64,000 bases of DNA, from contig OZ010586.1 of assembly GCA_963932145.1 (NCBI GenBank), positions 51,165,389-51,229,388 on the forward strand, given 5' to 3'. Position 1 is the stretch's first letter; each line of letters opens with the position of its first letter. The stretch comes from Acanthosepion lycidas (Eukaryota > Mollusca > Cephalopoda > Sepiida > Sepiidae). Below are positions 11,789 through 23,597 of this stretch, piece after piece. The notes beneath the pieces were generated by a model. It did not search any database. It had not been told where the DNA came from and saw only the letters and a list, made by a program, of their open reading frames with translations. Position numbers and translations under genes: made by a program.

Positions 11789-12589
11789 CGGACAACCAAA
11801 TCTTTTGTCTTCTTTTTTGCCTTCCTATATTTCATTTCAGAAATGTTAAAAATGTTAGGTTTCTGCTATCCCTATTTTACATCAATTTATTTCTTAGCAG
11901 AAATTATTTTCAATATTTTGAAATCTCCAATATGCAATTTGTATCAACACAAAGTCAACCCTTTTAACCGGTTTGTTTAAATTTCAACTGTTTTTTGTTT
12001 TTGTATTAATTTATTGCATAGTCAGTGAGTATTAATTAGGGTACATTTTATTTGCATGGTATCTCAGTAGCTAGTCATAATCTGTTTTCCTAGTCTCTTC
12101 TCCCATCCTTGTTTAGTATTCCTGTTGTGTTATGTTGTGTTACTCTTCAAGATTTTTTTCCATTATTTCTACAAGCACACAAATTAAGTCATTCAAATAA
12201 ATTCTATATAGTCTCATTTCACTGTAGTAATATTTGTTAAATTTTAAACCTACAGCCTCAAATGATTGATTCTTGCATCATTTCTTTTTGTTTGCTATTT
12301 TTATTCATCAGTTGAAGCTTCAACAGCTATTTCCCTGAATGTAATGTGTGTTCAAATTAGTTTATTTGTTTCTTCCTCTTTTTCTAGCAATGGAATTTTA
12401 CAATTTCAAAACTTTTTGTTGCTGATTTTTTGCAAGTCTAGATGTGATGGCCAACCTCGTTTTCAAATTTGTTTTCCTTTGCCAGTTATTTTTTTGTTTT
12501 TGTTTCTTATATTCATTTTTTATAGCTCCTTACTTCTAAAGTAATAATAAATAACAAGCGGTAGCCATTTTCACTGGTCAACAGTTACC

Positions 12590-12602
12590 GGGGGGGGGGG
12601 GG
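12590..12602. repeat. G13 homopolymer
   Basis: Thirteen consecutive G residues in a strongly AT-rich context; homopolymers here are otherwise almost all A/T. Confidence 0.95.
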
Positions 12603-13764
12603 TGCTGGCACAACTAAATCTGTCTTATTGGCAATGAAATGAAAACCTGTCAGAGATGTGGTCAACAGTCAAAGGATAATAATGAATTCTTCTCACTGGA
12701 TACCAAGGGAATGTCAACCAACCATGAGAGGCAGTGATATAAAACAGCATCATCAAACTTTGTGTTTTAAATCCAGGTTTACATTTGATTATTAAACTAA
12801 AACCTTACATTAGATTACTAATATGAGAGTAGATTTATTAAACTATGTTAATACAATCTACCTATAATAATGTGCATTTCTAGTCAAATAAATATTAAGC
12901 AATTATTGCTGAATTTATTTTTATTTTATGTAATTGAGATCAATTTCATGATATAGAAATAAGACAGATTAGAGTGATAAAAAAACCATACTTTGAAAAC
13001 TATAGCTCTACCAATATTTTAGGTATATGAAATTCAAAGTAGAGAAAAAAAGCTAATAATGGAATCAACAAAAAAAATGTTTTTATAGTAAATTCATTTA
13101 GGAGTATTTTCCCTAAAGAAAAATCATTATACAATGCTCAAGTTCATTGATCTGACAAGGTCTAGGGCTAGAATTTTCTGTAAGAAAAACAAAGTAATAT
13201 TATTTGATTAGTAACATCACAATTTTCTCTAGACCATATAGAAAAATGAAAACATGAAAATCTACAGGTTAGCTTGTTATAAAAGAAAAATACAAAATAA
13301 GAGAAATACATGGAGATTAATAGAAAGACAACAGAAAAATATATGCTAAGAAAACAGAAGAGATGAAAAACAAGCTTGATGAATTGAAAATGAAAGCATA
13401 AATCCAATTGATGGAACTTAATGCCAATTCACATAAAATCAATTTCACTCCTACAAGTACAAAAAATCAGATATACTTAACTTGTCCATGCATATCTAGT
13501 TTAATGATAAAACTGTCACTATTGAAAAATACACAATCCAAGGAAAAATGTCAGTAAATATTTGTAAATATTGAAGAGTTGGAGTCATTTTTTTATATAT
13601 TTTCATTTTTCTGAAAATGATTTGAGTTAACATCAAAATATGAAATGAAATAAATAAACACTGAATTATAAACAACCATTCATAATTGTTGTTTGTTAAC
13701 ATTAATATTTACAAATGTTTTTTTAGCTATGTTTTAAAATTATCTGAAGAGAATGTATAGTTAA

Positions 13765-13935
13765 ATATCAAAAGAACACATTTTCTTTAAGATTTCTCAA
13801 ATGCACAGATCGATAGATATAATATACACATTTTAAAACAAAAATAAAAATGGGGCATTCATTTCAAATACAATTATCCACTATAATAACGTTTGAAGTA
13901 ATAAAAATGTCAGATTAAAAATAAGTCCATTAATT
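13765..13935 (+). repeat. short tRNA-headed SINE family, 5'-truncated copy
   Basis: Begins inside the family at ACATTTTCTTTAAGATTTCT and continues through CCACTATAATAACGTTTGAA to AAAATGTCAGATTAAAAATA. It lacks the tRNA-like head that the next copy (14030) keeps, and lies in the same orientation ~100 bases upstream of it. Confidence 0.75.
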
Positions 13936-14029
13936 CTTTAGAAATTGCTCCGTTTATATCTGGGATATGAAACCAAGCAGATATGGGCTTTAGAGTAAAA
14001 TAATCTGTGCTTTTCTTACAAATTGAAAA

Positions 14030-14305
14030 CAGAGCCTTGCTTAACTATGATGCTCTCTGTAACTGAGTAGTAAAGCACACCAGATCAAACAGTAGTTTTG
14101 CCTACAAAGGAGGATGCTGGTTCAATATCTGTTGGAGAGCACCTTCTCTTTATGTCTCAAATGCACAGGCTGATAGACATAACATACATTATTTAAAAAA
14201 ATAAATAAAAATGAGGCAACTATTTCAAATACAAGTATTCACTATAAAAATGTTTCAAGTAATAAAAATGTCGGATTAAAAATAAATCCATTAACTCTTT
14301 AGATT
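14030..14305 (+). repeat. short tRNA-headed SINE family, fullest copy
   Basis: The tRNA-like head has a box A region (GTAACTGAGTAGTAAAGCAC) and a box B-like GCTGGTTCAATATC 50 bases later. A ~130-base body and the 3' end AAAATGTCGGATTAAAAATA then CCATTAACTCTTTAG follow. The 3' end matches the neighbouring copy at 13765, so both ends of the family can be set from this pair. Confidence 0.75.
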
Positions 14306-14307
14306 AG

Positions 14308-14340
<33 letters not shown>

Positions 14341-14519
14341 CTTTAAGGAATATATAATAATTTTTTTTCAGGATAACATTAGCATTTGGTTATGAGTTGC
14401 TTGATATTAAAAAAAAAATACAAAAATGAAAAATACTATTACACTATCATATTTCCTAATGTTGTTACACCTAAATATTATTATAGCTAAGTGACAATTG
14501 TTACAATCAGTGATAATAT

Positions 14520-16345
14520 AGACAAGGCCATCTCCCTACATCTGTTTGCAAATATATTTGTGTTTGGTGATTTTAAGGCCCACCATGCCAGATGGCTTAA
14601 ACTCTCTGCCACTGACCCTGCTGGCATCCAAACCCTTAACTTCTCAATCTCTCATGCAAGTGTTGGGCTTCCCCATGTGTTTACCCAGTAACCCTGGTGG
14701 ACACACTTTTCTAGATTTCTTTTTTACCTCTATCACAGGCTCATGTCATACTATGCAGCTCTGCCCTCTTGGCAACTCTGATCATGTGGTAGTGTCTGTA
14801 AACATCTCTTTCCACTCCCCTAACAGCCAAGAACCTCCTACCAACAGAATATCTTTGTTATCAACAAATGTATTGGGACTCATTCCATGACTTCCTTTGT
14901 GACATCCTTTGGAATTCAGCTTTTAATCATCATGTTCATAAATGCACATCTGAGGTCTCCTCCTGGGTGAAAGCCAACATCAATGCTTTCACCCCAGCAA
15001 TAAAATACCAAATTAAACCATATTCATCTCCTTGGTTTTCACCTGCATGCTCAGCCACTATAGCCCACAGGAATCATTTCTTATGACTGTACCAGAGCAA
15101 CACGTCTGATTGCAACAGTAGTTTTTTGTCTCTGCTCATAACGAGTGCAAGGATGTCCTCAAAGAAGCAAAGTTACTGTTTGCTGATAGAATGAAACAAC
15201 ATAAAGCATCTCACAAGTTCAGTTCTAGAGATTATTGGCAGCTCTGCAAGAGTGGTCTGAACAACAGCAAATCCTACATCCCTCCTCTCTTCAATCAATT
15301 CAAAGTCCTGTCATCTACAGAAGATAAGATTGAATGCTTTGCTCAGAAATCTTCTTCCAACTCAACACTCAACTAATTTGAAGTACCCACAACTGATTTC
15401 TCCCCTAAAACAGAGGCTCTACTGAGTGATATGTACATAACCTTTTCATTAGTCTTGGACATCATTTCTAAATTAGACTCCCATAAGAGGAAGTGACAGA
15501 ATACCAGCCGTCATTCTAAAGAAATGTGCTCCAGAGCTGGCTCCAGTTCTTTCCAAACTCTACAACTACTGCTTCCTGCTTGTTGGAAGTCCTCTGTAGT
15601 TCCTGTTTTTAAGAACTCTGGAGAACCCTCTGACCCCTCTAACCATCGCCCTATTAGTCTACTACACTTTTTGGCAAAGTATTCAAGACTTTAATCAATG
15701 CTGTAGTGGTTAAGTATCTTACCTCTCATGACCTACTCTCTGACAAACAATATAGCTGATGTGCTAACAGCCATGACTGAATATGTATCTCAAGCTCTTG
15801 ATAATAACAGTGAAGCTCGAGCTGTAACTCTAGATATCTCAAATGTGTTTGACAAGCTGATCTTCTACATAAGCTCTGGGACTATGGTATTACTGGACTT
15901 GCTTGATTTAATCCAATTGTTCCTATCAAATCATGATATTTGAATGGACTCACTTCCAGATCCTTTCACACAAATGCGGGTGTCCCCCAAGGCTCTATCT
16001 TGGGTCCTACGTTGTTTCTGATCTTCATCAATGATCTTCCAGATGTCATCAGTTCCAAAGTAGGCATTTATGCTGATAAGACTACCCATCAGAGCTGACA
16101 AAGTAAACCTGGCTATTGCTTTTGGAAAGGATATCCAATCTGTGGTTTATGGAAATGGCCTCACGTTTTCAACTGACTTGAAGTGGAACGACTACATCAA
16201 ATCAATAGCTGAATCTACTGCAAGGATATTTGGGTTACTGTATCATGCCAAAAGGTCTTCCTATCAATCCATCTTGCACATTTACAAATCTACCATTCAT
16301 CTGTGCAATGAATACTGTTGCCATGTAGGAATATATTTAGCATAA
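14520..16345 (+). pseudogene. jockey/CR1-like non-LTR retrotransposon (endonuclease + reverse transcriptase), decayed
   Basis: The 5' part is an AP-type endonuclease: FGDFKAHHARWL (about 14563), a later QTLNFSISHASVG block, and LGNSDHVVVSVNISF (about 14778) holding the SDH motif. The reverse transcriptase follows: SNHRPISL (about 15640), LDISNVFDKL (about 15825), [20 protein letters not shown] (about 15976), and YADKTT (about 16069) at the catalytic YADD site, where the second Asp has become Lys. The C-terminal region reads TFSTDLKWNDYIKSIAES and IYKSTIHLCNEYCCHVGIY (to about 16335). Stops and frameshifts break it into at least six frames, so it is inactive. It is longer than the other copies in the window (32290, 37715, 45955, 61460), which keep only the 3' end. 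Clade assignment rests on these motifs only. Confidence 0.9.
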
Positions 16346-17639
16346 TAAAAAAAACTATGTGATTCCATGTTTTTTTATATTAGAAACAAAATGGTTTTCA
16401 ACTGCAATTTAGTGTAGTCTGGTATCTAATGCAATGAGCTAAATGTCATTTACACAATTATGAAGTATACAATTCATATTGAGTATGTGTCTTATGTCAG
16501 CAACTCATGATACACAATGTTTTGGGTTATTCTAGTTAGAACAAAATGAAAAGATATTTGATGCTTCCATCAGAATTCCTGAAGATGCAGTCAGTCATGC
16601 AACTGTAAATGTTTACTGTTGGGATTTAATTGACTGACATGGCAAAATCTAGCACACTGGAAACTAAACTTTCCTAAATTGGAAGGGAACATCTGTTGGC
16701 ATGTGCAGAATAACTTTGGTGCACACAAAAAATGTTAGAGTCTCAATAACCACCAGCTATGTGCTATATAATCACAAATTACACACCAGGATTACCTTTT
16801 CTTTTTAACTCTAGCCTATATGGCAACAGACAGGAAGTTTCTAAAGAATTTTAAAATTTTGTATGATAATGAACTATTTTTGCTTTATTCACATTTGATT
16901 AGTAGGTATGATAATTTCTTTGGAAATGAATGCAACAGTTGCCAGTTACTGCTGGCACCCATAACATTTTTTGGTACAAGTACTGCCCTTTTGCACAATA
17001 GATAACCATGTTGCACCTTTGATATCAATTCATCTAGTCTCATGACCAATGTGCTGGGTGAACATCCAAATGAAGTATTTGGTTTGCTTTAGTTAGATTT
17101 TGTTTAAGAGCATGTCAACATTGAAGGCCAAATGAAGGAAATCCATATGGAGAAAACAAAAAAATAATGGATTTTTTAATGCATTAAAAACTCTTCAATT
17201 TGTTTTTAATTGCAAGAAAATAGCAAGAAAGAAAAGAAAAATTACTCTTGCATACTGAATATTTTTTCATCTTACAAACCATAAATATACAATATATTTT
17301 ACCAACAAAAGTTAAAAATTTGCTAAACATGGCAGTACTTCAATTTAAATTGCAGTTAAAAATTTTCATTTTATTACATTAATTCAGACTAATTTTAGAA
17401 AGAAAAATTATATTGATTATATGTAAATGAATTATTTTTTGTTGGTCATATGTTCAAGATCAAATCAAATAATGACACATAACTACAGAGATATTCATAA
17501 ATTTAATACAGGTTTGAAGACAACCAATGTGCAAATTGTAATGCACAGCTGCAGATTTCCATAAAAAGTTACATAAATGATCACATTTTCAACTGGAAAG
17601 ATCCAGGCATTTGGAGAAAGAAACAAACTTTCTCAAATA
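16346..17639. other. AT-rich spacer, nothing recognised
   Basis: No family recognised. A plus-strand frame at 16820-17005 has a decent upstream pyrimidine tract but no donor or motif. Confidence 0.45.
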
Positions 17640-17741
17640 TTAGGTTGGTGCAAAAATAATGACGTAATAATGTTGTTTTTTGACGTTAAAAAATACGTCA
17701 AAAAACAATATTATTATGTCATTATTTTTGCACCAACCTAA
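17640..17741. mobile_element. palindromic mariner MITE, copy 1
   Basis: A 102-base near-perfect palindrome flanked by TA on both sides (17638-17639 and 17742-17743), the target duplication of Tc1/mariner elements. The ends read TTAGGTTGGTGCAAAA and its reverse complement, and the centre is a TTTTTTGACG / CGTCAAAAAA stem around a few bases. No coding capacity. The end sequence resembles that of human MADE1/Hsmar1 elements, from memory of that family. Confidence 0.92.
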
Positions 17742-18205
17742 TATAAAAGCAGGTGCTGAAATGCTCAACCCAATTATTGAAATCAGTATTTTAATGACCA
17801 AAGATAATATATTGATTCTTGGAAGTGGATTAGGCCAAGAATTTTTCAGTATCCATGCATATAGTAGAGGTAAGTTTTAAGACTATCAACCATAAATCAA
17901 CAACAAAACTAGTTGCTTGAAATAGCTTCTTTTCTACCAATATAACTGCACAGGAATTGCAAAAGACAAAGTCTTTTTTATAGCACAATTAGTCAATTAC
18001 TTTTCAAGCAAATAAATCATTAAGATTATTATCGCTTTTTTTCTATAACAGAATTTATTAAGTTAACACCTCATAATACAAATGGTTCTGTTTGCATGTC
18101 ACAACTTGTTCAAGTTTTTATTACTAGAGAAACTATTAGAATAGCAAAAGAGTTTATTTATTCAGACAGTCCTCTTTATTGAATTAACACATTTCCTCAG
18201 GCTGA

Positions 18206-18239
<34 letters not shown>

Positions 18240-20412
18240 TGTATTTTATATCATTTAAGAATTTAAATTTACTTAAGATTTCCTATAAACCTGTACTAAA
18301 TAATTTCATAAACATTTAAACAATGACAAATCTTAATTTTTCAAAGTAGACTTAAATAACTTCTTAATACTTCATTAATTTGTAAGAAAATGTCTCCCAT
18401 TTATAAATAACAATATAAAGTCTTAACATTTTTGTATTTTATATTTTATTCTCTTGTAGGGTTTTAGGTAGATATCAACTTGAAAATAGAAAATCAAAAT
18501 AAATACATTTTTTAAATAGAAAATTTTAATAATAAAGATAGACATGAAAAACGTTTATGTCAGTTTAAGCACCAAAGGGTTTTATGCTATGTGTGCAATA
18601 AAAAAAAAAAAAAAAAAAAAAGTATAAAACTGCTATGTTTAATAACTGCTCTAGAATAATGAAAACTGAAAATTATGTTAAAATCTGAGATTTTGTTGTC
18701 ATCTATCACACAAAGACAATCTTGTCAGAGTAAAAGCTAGTCTGCTGTATCTATGTAGCCAAAAAACAAGCATATATCAGATCAGTCTTTAACAAGTAAA
18801 ATTTCTCTTAATTACAACACAAAAATACAAGAAAACAACACAAGGTTCAATAATCAGCACACAAAAAAGTGCATAAGTCATGGAAAATTATAATCATAAG
18901 TAATTTACTTAAGACAAAAGCTTACAATTAAAAATTAAAATTACAAAAAGAAAAATTAATAAACTAAACTTGTTCAAAGAATAGATGATTTATAAATTTA
19001 TCCTCAAAAAATTTCTAAAATATTTTCCTACAATCAACTTAAATAAAATTATTACAGCCAAGATATGTTTGAAAATACTATTCAGCTCTTTCTTATAAAA
19101 ATATGTGACTTAATAAATGTGTGTAGGTAAAATGACTTTCCTCTCCAGCCCAATATAGAGACAAATAGTTCAGTTATCCTTTCCTGCTCAGGAAACAGAT
19201 CATTTATTGTGCTCTTTGATAGCATCTAAATAATTCCCAGACTAATGCTGTATTTAGTTTGCTTCCTTTTCACAACACATAAGCTGACTCACAAAATTCA
19301 CATTTATATAGATGGATTTCAAGCTAAAGGCAATTTATTTTAGCAGTGGCTAGTTGGAAAATGGATTAATTTTGAAACCAAGTCAGTCTAGTTTATAGAG
19401 TAATATTTTGCAATAAATTAATGTATAAATCTCTAAGCACAAAAAATAATCATGTAGTTTCAGGCTGTAGGATTTGAAATTTCTTTCATATTTAAAAAAA
19501 GTAAGGTGATATAAAACAAAGAATTATTTGAAAACTAAGGTTATATAAAAAGAAGAATTATTTGAAATGGGAATGAAAACAAAATTTTGATATTAAAAAA
19601 GAAAACAGTCTAGAGATAAAATTTAGTTTTAAGAGAAAACAGGAGGGAAAGCAGGAGGGAAAGCAGAAAAACTAAAATTCAGATGAAATGAATGTAGCAT
19701 AAGCATTTGAAGTAGACAAATATTTTAGATAAAGATGAATAGTTGAAAATGGAAAGTTTAATAGAGCAAAACAGAAGAGAGAGCGAATCCACAAGTGGAG
19801 TAAATAAGATAAAGAAAAAGATCATTCAACAAACTGGGATTAGCGAGAGTAAAACAGATCTTGTAGTATTAATGATGATTTCAAACAATGCAATGTGAAT
19901 AATTCATGTAATTATCAAACAAGTATTTAGTTACAAAGAAAAATGTACTAAATATAAGGCTAATACTTGTAGTGCAAATTTTATATGCTAGTGAAGGTCA
20001 ACAGTTAAAGAAACAAACAAGAATGTAAATGGCTACTCTGACTGTACTATTTCCTCTTAAGAATACTAATCATAGGAGAATGTTCTAAATTAAAGATGTG
20101 AACCTATACTAAAAAGGGGAAGGGGGCAGAACAATTGAAATAATCCAATAGATTCAATTGTAAAAAATATGCTTGTATCAATATCTGAAAATTGAGATTT
20201 AGATATGGAAAATTAAAATAAGTGATAACTTTATTTATACACAACAGTAAAATTTAAAACAAAACTGTTTAGATTGATTTCTTCATAATAATATGCATAC
20301 AAACTGATTGCAATTCTTTAACTATCTGTTAAATACCGAGCTTTAAAGTTTACCCATTTTTTAACATACTGGTCTGATTGCCCAATTTGATTTTTTGACA
20401 GTTTATCAAAAT
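17742..20412. other. AT-rich spacer with long poly(A) tracts
   Basis: A31 run at 18207-18237 and A22 at 18600-18621. Small direct repeats (AGGAGGGAAAGC twice at 19640-19666) were seen. A donor-like AGAG|GTAAGT at 17867 has no convincing exon. Confidence 0.45.
18207..18237. repeat. poly(A)31
   Basis: Pure A homopolymer. Comparable A or T runs of over 20 bases are at 26011, 26548, 28766, 29755, 31562, 32939, 33009, 33321, 45358, 55043, 56877, 57094 and 62646. Confidence 0.95.
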
Positions 20413-20750
20413 TTTGTAGGTTATTTAAAGCCAGAAAACATTTCTAGATTGTAAGAATATTTTTTTTTTGAGATAAAGTTTTACTCATACAAGTTCTACT
20501 AATTAGCCTATAGCTGGTGGAAGAAGTGGTGGATTCATAGATTTCCAAAGGGTATTTGTATGTAAGTGAATCTAAATTAACCCAATTGGAACTGAAACTG
20601 CTCTTTGATTCCCAATTCAGAGCTGTTATCTATGCACCACCTGCACCTCCAAGCTTACATCATCTGATATTTTCAAGAGGTCAACGATATAGGTACTGAC
20701 CAGGCATAACATTGTTTAACTTTGGTTGCCGTACAAGAAGCAGTATTTCA
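20413..20750 (-). repeat. 5S rRNA-tRNA chimeric SINE, copy 3 (inverted)
   Basis: Reverse-strand copy. The 5S-like head lies at about 20750-20655 (minus strand TTAAACAATGTTATGCCTGG). The tRNA-like unit follows with GATAACAGCTCTGAATTGGG. The body ends with the family terminus near 20413 (GGCTTTAAATAACCTAC). It ends ~50 bases short of the mariner element at 20804. Confidence 0.8.
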
Positions 20751-20803
20751 AAGTGATATCAAGCATACTGGTAGTTAACAAATGTATTATCAAGCATCAC
20801 ATA

Positions 20804-21664
20804 CAGTGTGCGATGGATAAATTGTTGCCATTTTATATTTTTAATTTTGCACATATGTGTTGTTTGTTTTTTATTTTGTCAACTGCACAGTATAGTAGGG
20901 TCAGTTAGGCACAGTCTGTGAGAAAAAGAGTACCATGACACAATTCAGACAGAAATTTGGAAACAGCATGCTGGGTTGCTTGGCATTCATGCCAGAAACT
21001 CCAATACAAACATTTCAGAGTGTTTGGGTGCCAATCTGAGGACAGTGCAGAGGATTCGGAAAGAGGTGAATGAGTCTAATTGTGATTATGAACGTACAGC
21101 AACTCCGAAAACTCCCCCTGATCAGAAAAGAACTCCCAAATTTGTTGGTGAGGGCCTCAGACTCAACACAGAGGCCTACATCAAGTGCTGCCCTGGGTCA
21201 ATAGGGTGGCTGCTAGAAGATCTTCTATCTGGCAACAGGATTCTGCACCATGCCACACAAGCAGGCGAAACTAGTCATGGCTGTCAGACAATTTCTGTGA
21301 TCGCATCACTCCTTATATCTGGCCACCTAACTCCCCAGACTGCAACCCCCTTGATTATTATGTGTGTGGTACAGTTGAGCAAGAGACCAACAAAACTCCT
21401 TGTAACACTCAAGATAAACTGAAGGCAAGGATTATAGCAGCATTCACCAACTTAAATAAGGAAATCATCCAGAAAAGTTGCAGGAGATTCTGAAGTTATC
21501 TGGAGGCTGTGGTTGAAGCCAATGGCGATTTTATTGAATAAATTTACTCTTTAGTATTTCAAGATATTTTTGTGTAATTTTGGTAAATATATCTGTTAAA
21601 ATGAGATGTCAGTGCTATTTTCATTTTTGTTTAATTTAGAGGACAATTTATCCATCTCACCCTG
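20804..21664 (+). mobile_element. internally deleted mariner element with both terminal inverted repeats
   Basis: TA duplications flank the element (20802-20803, 21665-21666). The first 22-23 bases (CAGTGTGCGATGGATAAATT) match the inverted 3' end with two mismatches. Inside is a transposase pseudogene. The N-terminal helix-turn-helix region (LGIHARNSNTNISECLG, then LRTVQRIRKEVNES) runs from about 20978. An abrupt junction near 21140 goes to GLRLNTEAYIK just upstream of the second catalytic block. Then, across frameshifts, come the HATQAG/TSH region, WPPNSPDCNPLDYYV (about 21320), and an ETNKTPCNTQDKLKARI-like end. The region of the first catalytic Asp is lost. At 861 bases the element is ~400 short of a normal mariner. 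It could be moved only by a transposase supplied in trans. Confidence 0.88.
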
Positions 21665-21813
21665 TAAAATGAAACAGTTTTATTTTCAAACAAAGGCTGA
21701 AGGGATAAATATATCTCTTGGATACATCTCTATAAAGTAGAAATATTTAAGTAGAAGACAACGTAAAAATTAAAATCAATACAGATAATTGTCTGATGAA
21801 ATTATATTCTCAC

Positions 21814-21891
21814 CTGAGCTACAAAGTGAAAGCTGGAAAAGTTCACAAGAATAGTCAAAACAATGACAAATTCTTTCTTCAGTTCCCAATA
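21814..21891 (-). CDS. candidate internal exon, unknown protein
   Basis: A 78-base minus-strand segment is open in phase 0 at both ends, begins YWELKKEFVIVLTIL and ends FHFVAQ. The donor CAG|GTGAGA is strong. The acceptor is a pyrimidine-rich tract ending in AAAAAAG, which is weak. A better acceptor (ACTTTTCCAG) lies inside and would give a 19-base exon instead. Phase would allow joining to the 21-base candidate at 26794-26814. I do not recognise the product, and a chance ORF between splice-like sites is possible in such AT-rich DNA. Confidence 0.35.
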
Positions 21892-22590
21892 CTTTTTTGA
21901 TAAGAATAAGAAAACAGATTATTTTGTATAAAAAAAAATGTTAAATTCTATATTTCCATGACAAGCTTAAAAGTTAGTAATTCAATTATGCCTCAGTGAG
22001 AAAACATTTCTGTTGTTTTAAGTATAAGCATAATAATTTTCATCATTCTTTTAATATACACTTATTAGCTTTTAATAATCTCAGGCCAAATAAAAATTTA
22101 AAAAAAATAGACTCAAAAATATCAAACTTTCATTTATTCCTAAGAATAAATGTGAGATAAAACAGACTTGTTCAAAATCTGCAAAATTTCATACACACAG
22201 AACTTTTACAGAAGTTTTCGTGTGTGAATGAAAATCTCAAAATAGTTTGGTAATAAATTAGTTTTGTGAATGATGTATGAGGTGTACTGAAAATTTCTTG
22301 GTCCAACTCCAAATGAAAATTATTTTGTAAAATCTTTTCTTGGTTCATCCAAGAACGTTCCGCTATCCCCTGTATTTGCTATTAGTTATGGATAAATAGT
22401 TTAGCATTTTTTACGTTGCTTGTTTATATAGTAATACATGTTACTTAAATAATTTTAATGTTTTTGAAGACACTAACGTTATATTATCATAAACAGGATA
22501 AGGAATTATGATATATTAGTGTAAGTTTTGAGAATTAAACTTAGCAGTTGTAGACACCTCCATAAAGGCATGTAAATATGCAATATTCAA

Positions 22591-22593
<3 letters not shown>
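21892..22593. other. AT-rich spacer, nothing recognised
   Basis: AGGTGTACTGAAAATTTCTT at 22281 looks a little like a mariner end but has no partner. Confidence 0.45.

Positions 22594-22659
<66 letters not shown>
22594..22659. repeat. (TA)33 microsatellite
   Basis: Longest dinucleotide tract in the window; it abuts the 5S-like fragment that follows. Confidence 0.95.
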
Positions 22660-22660
<1 letters not shown>

Positions 22661-22740
22661 CTAAAACCATATCACATTGAAATACCAGTTCTTGTGTTAA
22701 GCAATGTCAAGCCTAGTCAGTATCTAAATGGGTGACAAGA
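22661..22740 (+). repeat. 5S-like SINE head, 3'-truncated
   Basis: Only the 5S-derived part survives: ACCATATCACATTGAAATAC, TTAAGCAATGTCAAGCC, GTCAGTATCTAAATGGGTGA. The tRNA-like unit and body are missing. A 5S pseudogene is the alternative, but the changes match the SINE copies. Confidence 0.7.
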
Positions 22741-23597
22741 AAAAATGCCTTAAATGGAATAAATTGAAACTTAACTTTTTTTTTCTCATTAAAACTAGTC
22801 ATAAAATAAGGGAAATAATTTTATTAGTCTTGATTAAAAGATATTTTTCAAATTGAATAGTCCAGTCTTTTCACTAACTTTAATTTTCATATATTCATAT
22901 AAAAATTAATTCATAAAAGCCACCAATCTACTTTATATGTATTTTCATCCTTCAAGATGAAGGACTATTCTTACAGGGAGAAGTTAGTATGAAAGTTTGA
23001 TAAAAGGCAACCATTTTAATTGTGGTTTCTTTGCGTGATTAGGTTTTGAGATTATGGGCCTTATATGGCCAAATACAGTACATGTCCTATTCCATATATT
23101 CCTAAGCAATCATATCAAGAATTATAGTACCAACTTTATTAAGTAGCATATCTGGTTAAATTTAATTGAAGACCTATTTAAGCATAACACAATGCTTCCT
23201 GCCAATCAGCTGTTATAGTAAGACAACTTAGGTAAAAATATAGAGACATTATTCTTATCAAAACTTTCTCTTTTCTGCTAGTAACAAGTGTCACAATGTG
23301 ATGGCAGTCCTTTTGTGAACAGACTCACAAATGAAGAAACCTGAAGTCAATTAAAATCCCTTTTACATTTACACTTGTGTATTTAGTATTTAAGAATAAA
23401 TTAGCAATTTATTTCATAGTCTATTTTCTGCATTATTTGCATGATTTAAGAATCATTTTGCCCATATGATGAATACTTTTCAAGGTAATCTTGTAAACTT
23501 AATTGAGTGTTACTTTTATTTAAAATTGTGTTTTTGAGCATCAGAAGCAGAAATTTGCTTTCAATCCTTGTGAAAATAAATGAAGTTGATCTTGTCT
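22741..23597. other. AT-rich spacer, nothing recognised
   Basis: An acceptor-like tract TCTCTTTTCTGCTAG at about 23270 has no matching exon. Confidence 0.4.

Larger units (their letters stand above)
9621..13764. other. AT-rich region with microsatellites and low-scoring ORFs
   Basis: Holds (AT)n at 11586-11633 and 11739-11783. A minus-strand 86-residue Lys-rich frame lies at 9840-10100, and minus-strand Lys/Asn-rich broken frames continue to ~12550. These might be a decayed mobile-element ORF, but I found no reverse transcriptase, integrase or transposase motif. Confidence 0.35.

Noticed and set aside
9840..12550. Lys-rich minus-strand frames as a decayed retroelement ORF
   Set aside because: No motif of any known domain could be placed; composition alone is expected from AT-rich sequence.
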